From: Candidatus Magasanikiibacteriota bacterium
GTDB lineage: Bacteria; Patescibacteriota; Patescibacteriia; Magasanikbacterales; UBA922
Assembly: GCA_003230965.1 (NCBI GenBank)
Contig: QIHL01000040.1
Span: forward strand, 1-8,580
Direction: 5' to 3'
DNA length: 8,580 bases
A model generated the notes under the pieces. The model saw nothing but the letters and a program-made list of their open reading frames with translations. It had not been told where the DNA came from and made no database searches. The position numbers and the translations under genes were made by a program. Below, one piece after another: positions 1-5,878 of this stretch (within the stretch, counting starts at the first letter, position 1; each line of letters begins with the position of its first letter).

Positions 1-1
1 C

Positions 2-820
2 AACTTAAAAAATAAACAGCAAGAAAAAGTTATAAACAATATCAAACAGTCTGATTTTGTTACAAGTACAAAACAAACAGCAGCATGCGGAGATTACTAT
101 GTTATACAAGGCTCTGGCGGACAAGAGTGTACTGGCACATACTGTGCAAAACAAGAAGGACATGACCAGGTCTGTTATAATAATAAATGTGTAACTGGAG
201 AATTGATATTAGAATATTCTATCAATCAAAGTTTCATGGATAAGATGAAACCTTCATATGTGCCTACGGGTATCAATGGTTTAGAACAAGGCTACTTAGA
301 TACTGAAGACTTAGCATTATACGGTGTGTGCCATTCTACTGATACAAAAAGAACGTGTACAGGAAATAAATACTACGGATGGACCAGCAGTGACAGACTC
401 ACAGCTACTGAAAATAAAGGAAAAACTTTTCCAACTTATTCAGAACTTATTTCAAAACTAAAACTAGGCGAAGCCTACAAAGAAGCAGACTGGAAATGTA
501 TGACCGGACAAAAATTAGTTGGGTATGTATTTAAAACAGAATTGCACCATACATTCTTTGGGACAGTGCTACATGACAAGTGGGGGCTTGTACTTCAAGA
601 TGCTGATTTGGCCATTGGATTTGACACAAAAGGAAAAGCAAAAGTTGGACTATGGGATGCAAAGGGGAAAACAGCTAATTCAATAGGACCAAATAATTAC
701 ATACCACTCCATTACTCTGGCTCTTTAAATATCTCATTGGATGACAATATAGTAAATGCAGTTTTAGAGAACCCACACAAAGGGGATCCACAATACGCTG
801 ATTGTTCCTCATCAGGATAA
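2..820 (+). CDS. Cysteine-rich protein of unknown function, C-terminal part (5' truncated by window edge)
   Basis: The frame is open from base 2 to the TAA at 818-820, giving 272 residues with no start in the window. I do not recognise the family. The visible part has nine cysteines. Five are clustered near the left edge (residues 29, 43, 48, 58, 63, counted from the first codon); the others are at 110, 119, 166 and 268, the last just before a CSSSG carboxyl end. There is no membrane segment after the edge. The protein is rich in Thr, Ser, Asn, Gly and Tyr. Clustered cysteines with this composition suggest an exported, disulfide-bonded protein, but that is inference, and a signal peptide would lie outside the window. 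An internal TTG at 203 is not a credible start because the frame continues upstream with the same composition. The gene ends 16 bases before uvrA on the same strand with no terminator between, so the two may be co-transcribed. Confidence 0.8.
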   Translation, partial: NLKNKQQEKVINNIKQSDFVTSTKQTAACGDYYVIQGSGGQECTGTYCAKQEGHDQVCYNNKCVTGELILEYSINQSFMDKMKPSYVPTGINGLEQGYLDTEDLALYGVCHSTDTKRTCTGNKYYGWTSSDRLTATENKGKTFPTYSELISKLKLGEAYKEADWKCMTGQKLVGYVFKTELHHTFFGTVLHDKWGLVLQDADLAIGFDTKGKAKVGLWDAKGKTANSIGPNNYIPLHYSGSLNISLDDNIVNAVLENPHKGDPQYADCSSSG

Positions 821-836
821 CATAAATACCTTTTCT

Positions 837-3671
837 ATGTCCACCATCAATATTACTGGCGCACGCGTACACAATTTAAAAAATGTATCGCTTGCGATTC
901 CAAAACATAAACTTATTGTTATCACAGGACTTTCTGGATCAGGAAAGTCCTCTTTAGCATTTGATACAATTTATGCAGAAGGACAACGACGATATGCGGA
1001 AAGTCTAAATTCATACGCGAGACAATTCATGGATGTCCAAGACAAACCTGATGTAGACGAAATTACTGGTCTATCACCAACAATTGCTATTGACCAAAAA
1101 AAAGTATCACACAATCCACGATCAACTGTTGGCACTGCAACTGAAATCTATGATTATTTACGCCTCTTGTTCGCACGACTCGGTACGCAGTATGATCCAG
1201 AAACAAATGAACCAATAAAACAATATAGCAAGGGAGAAATTATAGAAATTGTAAGAAAAGAAGCACGCACAGGTAAACTACTACTTCTCTCTCCAATCAT
1301 TATAAACCAATGTGTAAAACAAAAAAATTTACTTGAAAGTATAGAACAAACAGGATATGAACATGTACGCATAAATGGTATCGTGATGCCACTGGTACAG
1401 ATGAAAAAATATAAATTTGATTCCAAAAAAACATACAACATTGAATTAGTTATTTCTAAAATTACGAATCCAAAAAAACAAAATATCGCGCACGCAGTTG
1501 ACCAAGCACTAGATTTTTCAAATGGCTATCTCGCACTCGTCAATACAGACACAGGACATGAAGGATTCTATTCACAACATCCATTTTCTATCAGTACAGG
1601 CAAAGCCTACCAACCGATTGAACCACGCAGTTTTAGTTTCAATAGTCCGTATGGTGCGTGTCAACGTTGTACTGGTCTGGGATATACGCTAGATGTTGAC
1701 CCAGAATTGATTATTCCAAATCCTCGTCTTACTCTTGCCGAAGGTGCAGTGCAACCATGGACGCGCATAGTTGGCAATCAAAACTATTACAAACAACTCC
1801 TACTGTCCGTAGCAGAAGCACATAATTTTTCTGTTGACATACCAGTAAAAGAATTACAACAAAAAGTCATGGATATTATCCTTTATGGAACTGACGGGCA
1901 GACGTATATCGTACACAACAAACAAGTTCACTACGATGGCATTGTACCAAATTTAATTCAGCGCTATGCAGAAACTGACTCTGAATATATCCGTAAAGAA
2001 ATAGAACAATATATGCAGGAGCGTGTATGTCCAGTCTGCCAAGGCAAACGTCTCAAACCAGAATCTTTGTCCGTACGTATCGGCGAGCACTCTATTGCTG
2101 ATATTGTAGAATTGACTGTAGAAGAAGCAATACCATTTTTTTCTACAAAACATACTGACAAGGAAACATTTTTATCGGCAATCAATTCAAAACAAAAAAT
2201 TATTGCTGAGCCAGTAGCCAAAGAAATTCACACGAGACTCCAAAACTTGAGCAATGTTGGACTGGGGTATTTATCTATTAACAGATCTGTCACAACATTG
2301 TCTGGTGGTGAAGCACAGCGTATTAGACTGTCAACACAACTTTCTACTGGGCTCTCTGATGTTATTTATATTCTTGATGAACCGTCAATTGGTTTACATC
2401 CTCGCGATAATCAAAAACTTATTGATACATTACGCCAATTATGTAATAACGGAAATACTGTCATTGTAGTAGAGCATGACAAGACCATGATTGAAGCTGC
2501 TGATCACGTAATTGATGTGGGGCCTGGTGCTGGAATATATGGCGGACAAATCATAGCAGAGGGAACACCTAAAGAAATTAAAAAACAACCAGAATCTCTT
2601 ACCGGACAATATCTATCTGGTAAAAATACTATACCTATACCAAAAACATATCGCAAAGGAAGTAAAAAAAGTATTAGTATCGTTGGAGCAAAAGCATTCA
2701 ACCTCAAAAATATAACAGTGTCTATTCCTTTGGCAAAACTTGTTTGTGTCACAGGTGTTTCTGGATCAGGAAAATCTAGTTTAATTATTGATATCCTAAG
2801 TCGGGCACTCACAAAAAAATTTTATAGAGCAAAAGCTACGCCTGGCGCACACACTACAATCAAAGGTATATCCAATATTGACAAAGTAATTTCCATTGAC
2901 CAAAATCCAATCGGTCGCACTCCACGTAGCAACCCAGCAACATATACAGGTGTCTTTACCGCAATTCGTGATATTTTTGCATCAACACCAGAAGCATGTA
3001 TGCATAGCATGGACGCAGGCAAATTTAGTTTCAATGTAAAAGGTGGCGGACGGTGTGAAGCTTGTGCAGGGCAAGGATATATTTCAATTCCTATGCAATT
3101 TTTGTCTGATGTTTTTATGGAATGTCCAGAGTGTGAAGGCAAGAGATACAATCAAGAGACACTAGAAATCCACTATCACGGAAAAACAATTGCTGATGTA
3201 CTCAATATGACAATTGAAGAATCATGCCATTTTTTTTCTGATGTGCATGCGATTGCAGATAAACTATGTCTCCTTCGTGATGTTGGTCTTGGTTATCTCG
3301 GTTTGGGGCAACCAGCGACAACGCTCTCTGGTGGTGAAGCCCAACGCATCAAACTGGCGACAGAACTATCCAGACGTTCCACTGGAAAAACATTATACAT
3401 TCTTGATGAACCAACTATGGGACTCCATTTTGCTGACATCAAACGAATGCTTGACATCTTGAATAAATTGACAGACAAAGGGAATACTGTAATAATCATA
3501 GAACACAATCTAGATGTTATAAAATCATCAGACTGGATTATTGATCTTGGTCCTGACGGTGGTAAGAAAGGTGGCGAGTTAGTTGCAGAAGGTACACCGC
3601 AAGATATAGCAAAAGTAAAACGAAGTTATACTGGACAATACTTAAAACCACTTCTTGAAAAAAATAAATAA
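837..3671 (+). CDS. uvrA: UvrABC system protein A (excinuclease ATPase subunit)
   Basis: UvrA is the damage-sensing ATPase of nucleotide excision repair; it dimerises, loads UvrB at lesions and leaves. The 944-residue length is normal. Both ABC halves are complete: Walker A GLSGSGKSS at 31-39 and GVSGSGKSSL at 640-649; signatures LSGGEAQRIRL at 488-498 and LSGGEAQRIKL at 830-840; Walker B ILDEPS at 512-517 and ILDEPT at 855-860. The zinc site of the second half is intact (Cys740, 743, 763, 766), as is the equivalent site of the first half (Cys275, 278, 398, 401). The additional zinc module of most UvrAs is missing: both CPxCG knuckles, expected near 119-124 and 250-255, read DPETNE and FSISTG. 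The ATG lies 16 bases after the upstream stop with no Shine-Dalgarno. The MSTINITGARVHNLKN start matches the usual UvrA amino end. A bidirectional terminator follows directly. Confidence 0.97.
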   Translation: MSTINITGARVHNLKNVSLAIPKHKLIVITGLSGSGKSSLAFDTIYAEGQRRYAESLNSYARQFMDVQDKPDVDEITGLSPTIAIDQKKVSHNPRSTVGTATEIYDYLRLLFARLGTQYDPETNEPIKQYSKGEIIEIVRKEARTGKLLLLSPIIINQCVKQKNLLESIEQTGYEHVRINGIVMPLVQMKKYKFDSKKTYNIELVISKITNPKKQNIAHAVDQALDFSNGYLALVNTDTGHEGFYSQHPFSISTGKAYQPIEPRSFSFNSPYGACQRCTGLGYTLDVDPELIIPNPRLTLAEGAVQPWTRIVGNQNYYKQLLLSVAEAHNFSVDIPVKELQQKVMDIILYGTDGQTYIVHNKQVHYDGIVPNLIQRYAETDSEYIRKEIEQYMQERVCPVCQGKRLKPESLSVRIGEHSIADIVELTVEEAIPFFSTKHTDKETFLSAINSKQKIIAEPVAKEIHTRLQNLSNVGLGYLSINRSVTTLSGGEAQRIRLSTQLSTGLSDVIYILDEPSIGLHPRDNQKLIDTLRQLCNNGNTVIVVEHDKTMIEAADHVIDVGPGAGIYGGQIIAEGTPKEIKKQPESLTGQYLSGKNTIPIPKTYRKGSKKSISIVGAKAFNLKNITVSIPLAKLVCVTGVSGSGKSSLIIDILSRALTKKFYRAKATPGAHTTIKGISNIDKVISIDQNPIGRTPRSNPATYTGVFTAIRDIFASTPEACMHSMDAGKFSFNVKGGGRCEACAGQGYISIPMQFLSDVFMECPECEGKRYNQETLEIHYHGKTIADVLNMTIEESCHFFSDVHAIADKLCLLRDVGLGYLGLGQPATTLSGGEAQRIKLATELSRRSTGKTLYILDEPTMGLHFADIKRMLDILNKLTDKGNTVIIIEHNLDVIKSSDWIIDLGPDGGKKGGELVAEGTPQDIAKVKRSYTGQYLKPLLEKNK

Positions 3672-3672
3672 A

Positions 3673-3702
3673 AATCCCCTGATATAATCAAGGGATTTTT
3701 TG
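3673..3702. terminator. Bidirectional intrinsic terminator between uvrA and the H1-like gene
   Basis: The arms AATCCCCTGAT (3673-3683) and ATCAAGGGATT (3687-3697) form an 11-position stem with one C/A mismatch and a 3-base loop. A T run follows on the plus strand (3696-3701). On the minus strand the stem is followed by TTTTTATTT, and the mismatch becomes a G-U pair. It starts 2 bases after the uvrA stop and lies 10 bases beyond the stop of the convergent H1-like gene, so it can end both transcripts. Confidence 0.85.
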
Positions 3703-3711
3703 TATACGAAA

Positions 3712-3963
3712 TTATTTCTTTTTGCGAGTAGTCTTGCGACGCTTTGGTGCAGCTTTTTTCGCTGCTGGCTTACGCTTCGCTGGCTTACGCTTCGCTGTCT
3801 TGCGTTTTGGCGTTGCCTTTTTGGTGGTACGCTTTTTCGCTGCTGGCTTACGCTTTGCTGTTTTGCGTTTTGGCGTAGCTTTGCGCGTAGTCTTGCGACG
3901 CTTTGGTGCAGCTTTTTTCGCTGCTGGCTTACGCTTCGCTGTCTTGCGTTTTGATGCTGGCAT
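3712..3963 (-). CDS. Histone H1-like lysine/arginine-rich DNA-binding protein
   Basis: This 83-residue protein uses only seven residue types (Met, Pro, Ala, Ser, Lys, Arg, Thr), with no acidic and no large hydrophobic residues. It is built from Lys-Arg-Lys-Thr-Ala, Ala-Ala-Lys-Lys and Pro-Lys-Arg units, like the C-terminal tail of histone H1 and the bacterial Hc1/AlgP-type proteins. Such proteins bind and compact DNA, and sometimes RNA, by charge; that role is inferred from composition. Residues 5-28 recur at 53-81 with an extra KRKPA (58-62), and 32-44 is a third partial copy. The start ATG at 3963 is chosen because GGGGGT sits 6 bases upstream, the only good Shine-Dalgarno in the window. 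The frame stays open another 72 codons upstream, but that stretch is Cys/Phe/His-rich and unrelated. A structured leader precedes the gene. It is an independent unit, with terminators on both sides. The protein is intrinsically disordered, so homology searches are of little use. Confidence 0.85.
   Translation of the reverse strand: MPASKRKTAKRKPAAKKAAPKRRKTTRKATPKRKTAKRKPAAKKRTTKKATPKRKTAKRKPAKRKPAAKKAAPKRRKTTRKKK
3728..3782. repeat. 55-bp exact direct repeat, copy 1 (inside H1-like gene)
   Basis: Bases 3728-3782 are identical to 3887-3941, an offset of 159. The repeat encodes most of the Pro-Ala-Ala-Lys-Lys to Thr-Thr-Arg unit near the carboxyl end. Identity extends through synonymous positions, so it reflects recent duplication or gene conversion and not only protein-level constraint. 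Bases flanking the match differ on both sides. Confidence 0.95.
3887..3941. repeat. 55-bp exact direct repeat, copy 2 (inside H1-like gene)
   Basis: Second copy of the 3728-3782 repeat, encoding the equivalent segment near the amino end. Shorter related units such as GCTGCTGGCTTACGCT also occur between the copies (from about 3840), so the whole gene is a nested repeat array that could gain or lose units in frame. Confidence 0.95.
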
Positions 3964-3966
3964 ATA

Positions 3967-3975
3967 TCCACCCCC
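3967..3975 (-). promoter_or_regulatory. Shine-Dalgarno of the H1-like gene
   Basis: On the minus strand the bases before the ATG read AGAGAGGGGGTGGATAT. GGGGGT (3975-3970) pairs with the anti-Shine-Dalgarno core ACCUCC with one G-U, and is 6 bases from the ATG at 3963. It fixes the start and is exceptional here: no other gene in the window has a comparable site. Confidence 0.75.
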
Positions 3976-3990
3976 TCTCTTAAAAGAATA

Positions 3991-4120
3991 GTTTGCAATC
4001 AATAATTTGATATGACCATGGTTACATACCAAATGGTCTGCAAACGTGTAAAAAACAATGCACATGACAAGCATGGATGTACATTGCCGTGATGTAAAAA
4101 CAAAAAATATTTTTACATCA
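3991..4120 (-). promoter_or_regulatory. Candidate structured 5' leader RNA of the H1-like gene (two hairpins plus three-way junction)
   Basis: Read as minus-strand RNA, three elements follow each other. First, hairpin A (4120-4090): arms TGATGTAAAAA/TTTTTACATCA form 11 perfect pairs, extended by one G-U and one more pair. Second, hairpin B (4086-4056): arms CAATGTACAT/ATGTGCATTG form 10 pairs including one G-U. Third, a three-way junction (4045-3991): a 7-bp closing stem GTTTGCA/TGCAAAC encloses a hairpin with stem GACCAT/ATGGTC plus GGT/ACC and a 2-base bulge, and a second hairpin ATCAA/TTGAT with a 4-base loop. Only two junction bases are unpaired. In A and B the positions that pair G-U on the minus strand are C/A mismatches on the plus strand, which argues for a minus-strand RNA. 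The element ends 11 bases before the AGAGAGG of the ribosome binding site, so it could control translation of the H1-like gene. I recognise no known riboswitch or ribosomal leader. Structures are by eye; no folding was run. Confidence 0.6.
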
Positions 4121-4135
4121 ACTCTACATGCGTGT

Positions 4136-4164
4136 AGTATACAGTGCACTGTTTTTTTTTGAAA
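4136..4164 (-). promoter_or_regulatory. Candidate promoter of the H1-like gene with palindromic operator-like spacer
   Basis: On the minus strand, TATACT (4141-4136) is a five-of-six -10 match, with a weak TTTCAA 17 bases upstream (4164-4159). The spacer contains the perfect 12-bp palindrome ACAGTGCACTGT (4141-4152), which touches the -10. Transcription from here would begin near 4129, giving a leader of about 165 bases that contains the hairpins and junction. The -35 is poor and the region AT-rich, so confidence is limited. Confidence 0.4.
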
Positions 4165-4250
4165 CACTTGTAAGAACAAAACTGTGTATAACTCAAAATT
4201 ATAAATTAAAACACAAACTAATACGAGTATAAAACAAAATTAATTTTTGC

Positions 4251-4276
4251 AAAAAAATAAACGCGTTGTACGTTTA
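4251..4276 (-). terminator. Intrinsic terminator after the DUF389 gene
   Basis: On the minus strand the 6-bp stem TAAACG/CGTTTA (4276-4271 and 4263-4258) with a 7-base loop is followed directly by seven T (4257-4251). It lies about 40 bases past the DUF389 stop. The stem is short and partly AT, so efficiency is uncertain. Confidence 0.55.
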
Positions 4277-4318
4277 CGAAAAAAATTATTTAGTATTATT
4301 TTTGAAATTATAAATGTA

Positions 4319-4966
4319 TTACTTTTGTACAATGTTTTTTCCAAATCCAAAAAATAAAAACATAACAATACCACCAAAAAAAACACCAGCAAGATTTAAT
4401 ACATACAAAAATAAACTCTGTTCTAAAATAAACCAATTATGCATAACTAACGCAAGTCCAAAAACAGAAGCAGGTGGAATCAATGCAACTGATATAGCTA
4501 CGCCAGCAATTGATGATAATATATTTGATCTCACATACGTATATGCACCAACCATACCACTAAAAAATGCTACAAGAAAAAATAACAAATTTGGTTCTGC
4601 ACGAGATAAAATTTCACTGGTCAAAGACAGAGTACCTCCATTTATCCACATAACGATGTACCCAATAAGTGCGGATATTGTGAATATAATAATAGTTCCT
4701 AATAATAGCGAAAGAAGTGCCGTATACATACGGTGAACACGAAACACAATAAGAGACAACCCAAATCCAAAAATTGGTGTGATAAGTGGAGCAACAAGCA
4801 TAGCACCAATAACAACAGCAGTATTATTCAAGAGCAAACCAAGAGATGCTAATGCAGCAGACAAACCAGTCAAAACAAAAAAATCAGTATTCGGTTTACC
4901 AAATAATTCTAACCGATTCTCTGTTTTTGTCCGTAATTGAATGAAGCGTGGTGTAAAGAGTGACAT
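4319..4966 (-). CDS. DUF389 family multi-spanning membrane protein
   Basis: This is a 215-residue, strongly hydrophobic protein with about six membrane segments: roughly 29-46, 50-75, 82-106, 126-144, 151-174 and 182-208. Two stretches identify the DUF389 family: NTAVVIGAMLVAPLITPI at 48-65 and GVAISVALIPPASVFGLAL at 155-173. The function of the family is not established; the conserved glycine/proline-rich helices suggest a transporter or channel, which is inference. This version has only a short, basic amino end before the first helix; some family members carry a longer soluble domain there. The ATG at 4966 lies 10 bases after the 3' end of tRNA-Arg on the same strand and has no Shine-Dalgarno, so the message is probably made by processing of a tRNA-containing transcript starting upstream of the HD gene. 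Confidence 0.88.
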   Translation of the reverse strand: MSLFTPRFIQLRTKTENRLELFGKPNTDFFVLTGLSAALASLGLLLNNTAVVIGAMLVAPLITPIFGFGLSLIVFRVHRMYTALLSLLLGTIIIFTISALIGYIVMWINGGTLSLTSEILSRAEPNLLFFLVAFFSGMVGAYTYVRSNILSSIAGVAISVALIPPASVFGLALVMHNWFILEQSLFLYVLNLAGVFFGGIVMFLFFGFGKNIVQK

Positions 4967-4976
4967 AAATAATATG

Positions 4977-5048
4977 TGCCCCTACCAGGAATCGAACCTG
5001 GATTTCCAGTTCCGGAAACTGACGTCCTATCCATTAAACGACAAGGGC
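4977..5048 (-). tRNA. tRNA-Arg (anticodon CCG)
   Basis: Reading down from 5048, all arms fold. The acceptor GCCCTTG/TAGGGGC has two G-U pairs; the D arm is GTTT/GGAC; the anticodon stem is TCAGT/ACTGG with loop TTCCGGA (anticodon CCG, reading CGG); the variable loop is AAAT; the T arm is CCAGG/CCTGG with loop TTCGATT; the discriminator is A. Length is 72 bases. The 3' CCA is not encoded (CAC follows the last paired base), so a CCA-adding enzyme is needed. It sits 15 bases after the HD gene and 10 before the DUF389 gene, with no promoter of its own that I can see. Confidence 0.96.
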
Positions 5049-5063
5049 ATAAATAAAAATTAT

Positions 5064-5786
5064 TCAGACAACAGACAAACTTACCCTCTGGAGCAAGGCC
5101 TCTGCACGAAAAAGATTTTTGTGTGCCCAGACTTCTCCATAATGCTGAATGTGCCACGATAGAATTGATCCTTGTTTCAACCAAACAATAAAATCAGAAA
5201 GTAATTCTTGGAGGACGCGTTTTGCTGCTGTAGTCTTCATGTCCAAATATCGTGTAGTCAAAAACCACCAAATTGCAACTTTATATCCCTGTTGATACAC
5301 CCAAGAAGAATCAACAAGAGAAAATACCAACTCAGTCCTGTGCGGATCAAATGTATCTAAAGTATCAGCATCCTTTACAATATTTAATAAAATCCGTGTT
5401 CTCTTGCGTAAAAAAATACGAGTAAATACTGCGCCTGTTCCAATACTTTTACAAAAAATAATTCGTGTTGCCATGCCTACAATACCACCAAACAAACCAC
5501 AACGAACCATTTCTATCCACAACAAAAAAGCAGACAACAAGTCGTCCAAAAGAGGCATCCAAAGAAGCGATGTCTTTTTGTTCATCACACGGGACACATC
5601 ATGCCACCATGCTGCCAAAACAACAACTTGCATTTCTTGTTCAGATAAATTCATTTCTGACCCAATTCGTTTAGCAAAACAAACAACACGCTCAACATGG
5701 TCAAGTGCATGAACTGCATCGCGTGAATGCATCATACGATTCTTCGCAATTCTAATAAGCGTTGTCATCTTTTGTTTATCAGACAT
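5064..5786 (-). CDS. HD-domain metal-dependent phosphohydrolase-like protein
   Basis: This 240-residue protein has an HD-type metal site in its amino half: HALDH (His26 and His30), HD at 62-63 in the helix VVVLAAWWHDVSR, and KDADTLD at 138-144, giving the H...HD...D order of the superfamily. HD enzymes hydrolyse phosphate esters of nucleotides or signalling molecules; the substrate here is unknown. The segment between the HD and KDAD motifs is long, hydrophobic and tryptophan-rich, and the C-terminal third is not recognisable. It lacks the nucleotidyltransferase domain of a CCA-adding enzyme and has no RelA/SpoT synthetase part. The start is the ATG at 5786 (MSDKQKM). A good promoter puts transcription only about 4 bases upstream, so the message is nearly leaderless; ATG 5768 is an alternative. 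It is the first gene of a unit continuing into tRNA-Arg and DUF389. Confidence 0.8.
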   Translation of the reverse strand: MSDKQKMTTLIRIAKNRMMHSRDAVHALDHVERVVCFAKRIGSEMNLSEQEMQVVVLAAWWHDVSRVMNKKTSLLWMPLLDDLLSAFLLWIEMVRCGLFGGIVGMATRIIFCKSIGTGAVFTRIFLRKRTRILLNIVKDADTLDTFDPHRTELVFSLVDSSWVYQQGYKVAIWWFLTTRYLDMKTTAAKRVLQELLSDFIVWLKQGSILSWHIQHYGEVWAHKNLFRAEALLQRVSLSVV

Positions 5787-5796
5787 ACTAAATAAT

Positions 5797-5825
5797 AGTA
5801 TATCAGAAAAATTAAGAAAAAACAA
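5797..5825 (-). promoter_or_regulatory. Promoter of the HD gene / tRNA-Arg / DUF389 unit
   Basis: On the minus strand, TTGTTT (5825-5820), a 17-base spacer, and TATACT (5802-5797) preceded by TGA, an extended -10. The expected start of transcription, near 5790, is only a few bases before the ATG at 5786, which predicts a leaderless or nearly leaderless message. It lies back to back with the tRNA-Ile promoter in a 92-base divergent gap. Confidence 0.65.
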
Positions 5826-5839
5826 ATAGTCTACTCGCC

Positions 5840-5867
5840 TTGATTTTTGTTCTTAATGTGCTATTCT
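5840..5867 (+). promoter_or_regulatory. Promoter of the tRNA-Ile / pseudouridine synthase / gmk unit
   Basis: TTGATT (5840-5845), a 16-base spacer, and TATTCT (5862-5867) preceded by TGC, an extended -10. The predicted transcription start is about 5 bases before the mature tRNA end at 5879, leaving a very short 5' leader for RNase P to remove. Confidence 0.65.
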
Positions 5868-5878
5868 AGGCATATCGC

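Larger units (their letters stand above)
3964..4318. other. 355-base non-coding region upstream of the H1-like gene
   Basis: This is the only long gene-free stretch. From left to right it holds the Shine-Dalgarno (3967-3975), a three-way-junction element (3991-4045), two 31-base hairpins (4056-4086 and 4090-4120), a 5-bp inverted repeat (4124-4137), a candidate -10 (4136-4141) next to a 12-bp palindrome (4141-4152), a run of nine T (4152-4160), and the DUF389 terminator (4251-4276). Between about 4165 and 4250 I see only AT-rich sequence. Short open frames across the region do not resemble proteins. Confidence 0.7.

Noticed and set aside
203..205. TTG at 203 as start of the left-edge gene
   Set aside because: The frame is open to the window edge with the same cysteine-rich character, so this is an internal Leu codon.
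3728..3941. CRISPR-like array
   Set aside because: Repeats are nested, irregularly spaced and in frame within a Lys/Arg-rich coding sequence, with no unique spacers of constant length.
3700..3991. Two plus-strand open frames across the H1-like gene
   Set aside because: They are antisense shadows kept open by the repeated, stop-poor Lys/Arg/Ala codons on the other strand; their Cys/Leu/Phe-rich products mirror the repeat.
3991..4045. Purine-type riboswitch or tRNA-like element, because of the 7-bp closing stem and two arms
   Set aside because: The junction has only two unpaired bases and loops of 4 and 5, so there is no ligand core or kissing loops; there is no anticodon or T arm.
4141..4160. 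Plus-strand terminator: palindrome followed by nine T
   Set aside because: The palindrome has no room for a loop beyond a 4-bp stem, and no plus-strand gene lies upstream. G-U pairing in nearby hairpins favours the minus strand.
3964..4179. In-frame 72-codon extension upstream of the H1-like gene that would give a 155-residue protein
   Set aside because: The added part is rich in Cys, Phe and His, resembles nothing, and lacks a ribosome binding site, while ATG 3963 has a good one. Its bases are better explained by RNA structure and promoter.
4314..4736. Plus-strand open frame of 140 codons opposite DUF389
   Set aside because: Antisense to a clear membrane protein; the product is low-complexity Asn/Lys/Thr-rich with no family match.
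4909..5184. Open frames on both strands crossing tRNA-Arg
   Set aside because: They run through a well-folded tRNA and into the HD gene, so they are chance frames.
5787..5825. TTG at 5825 as start of the HD protein
   Set aside because: It falls inside the -35 of the promoter, and the extra residues are not part of an HD domain; ATG 5786 fits better.
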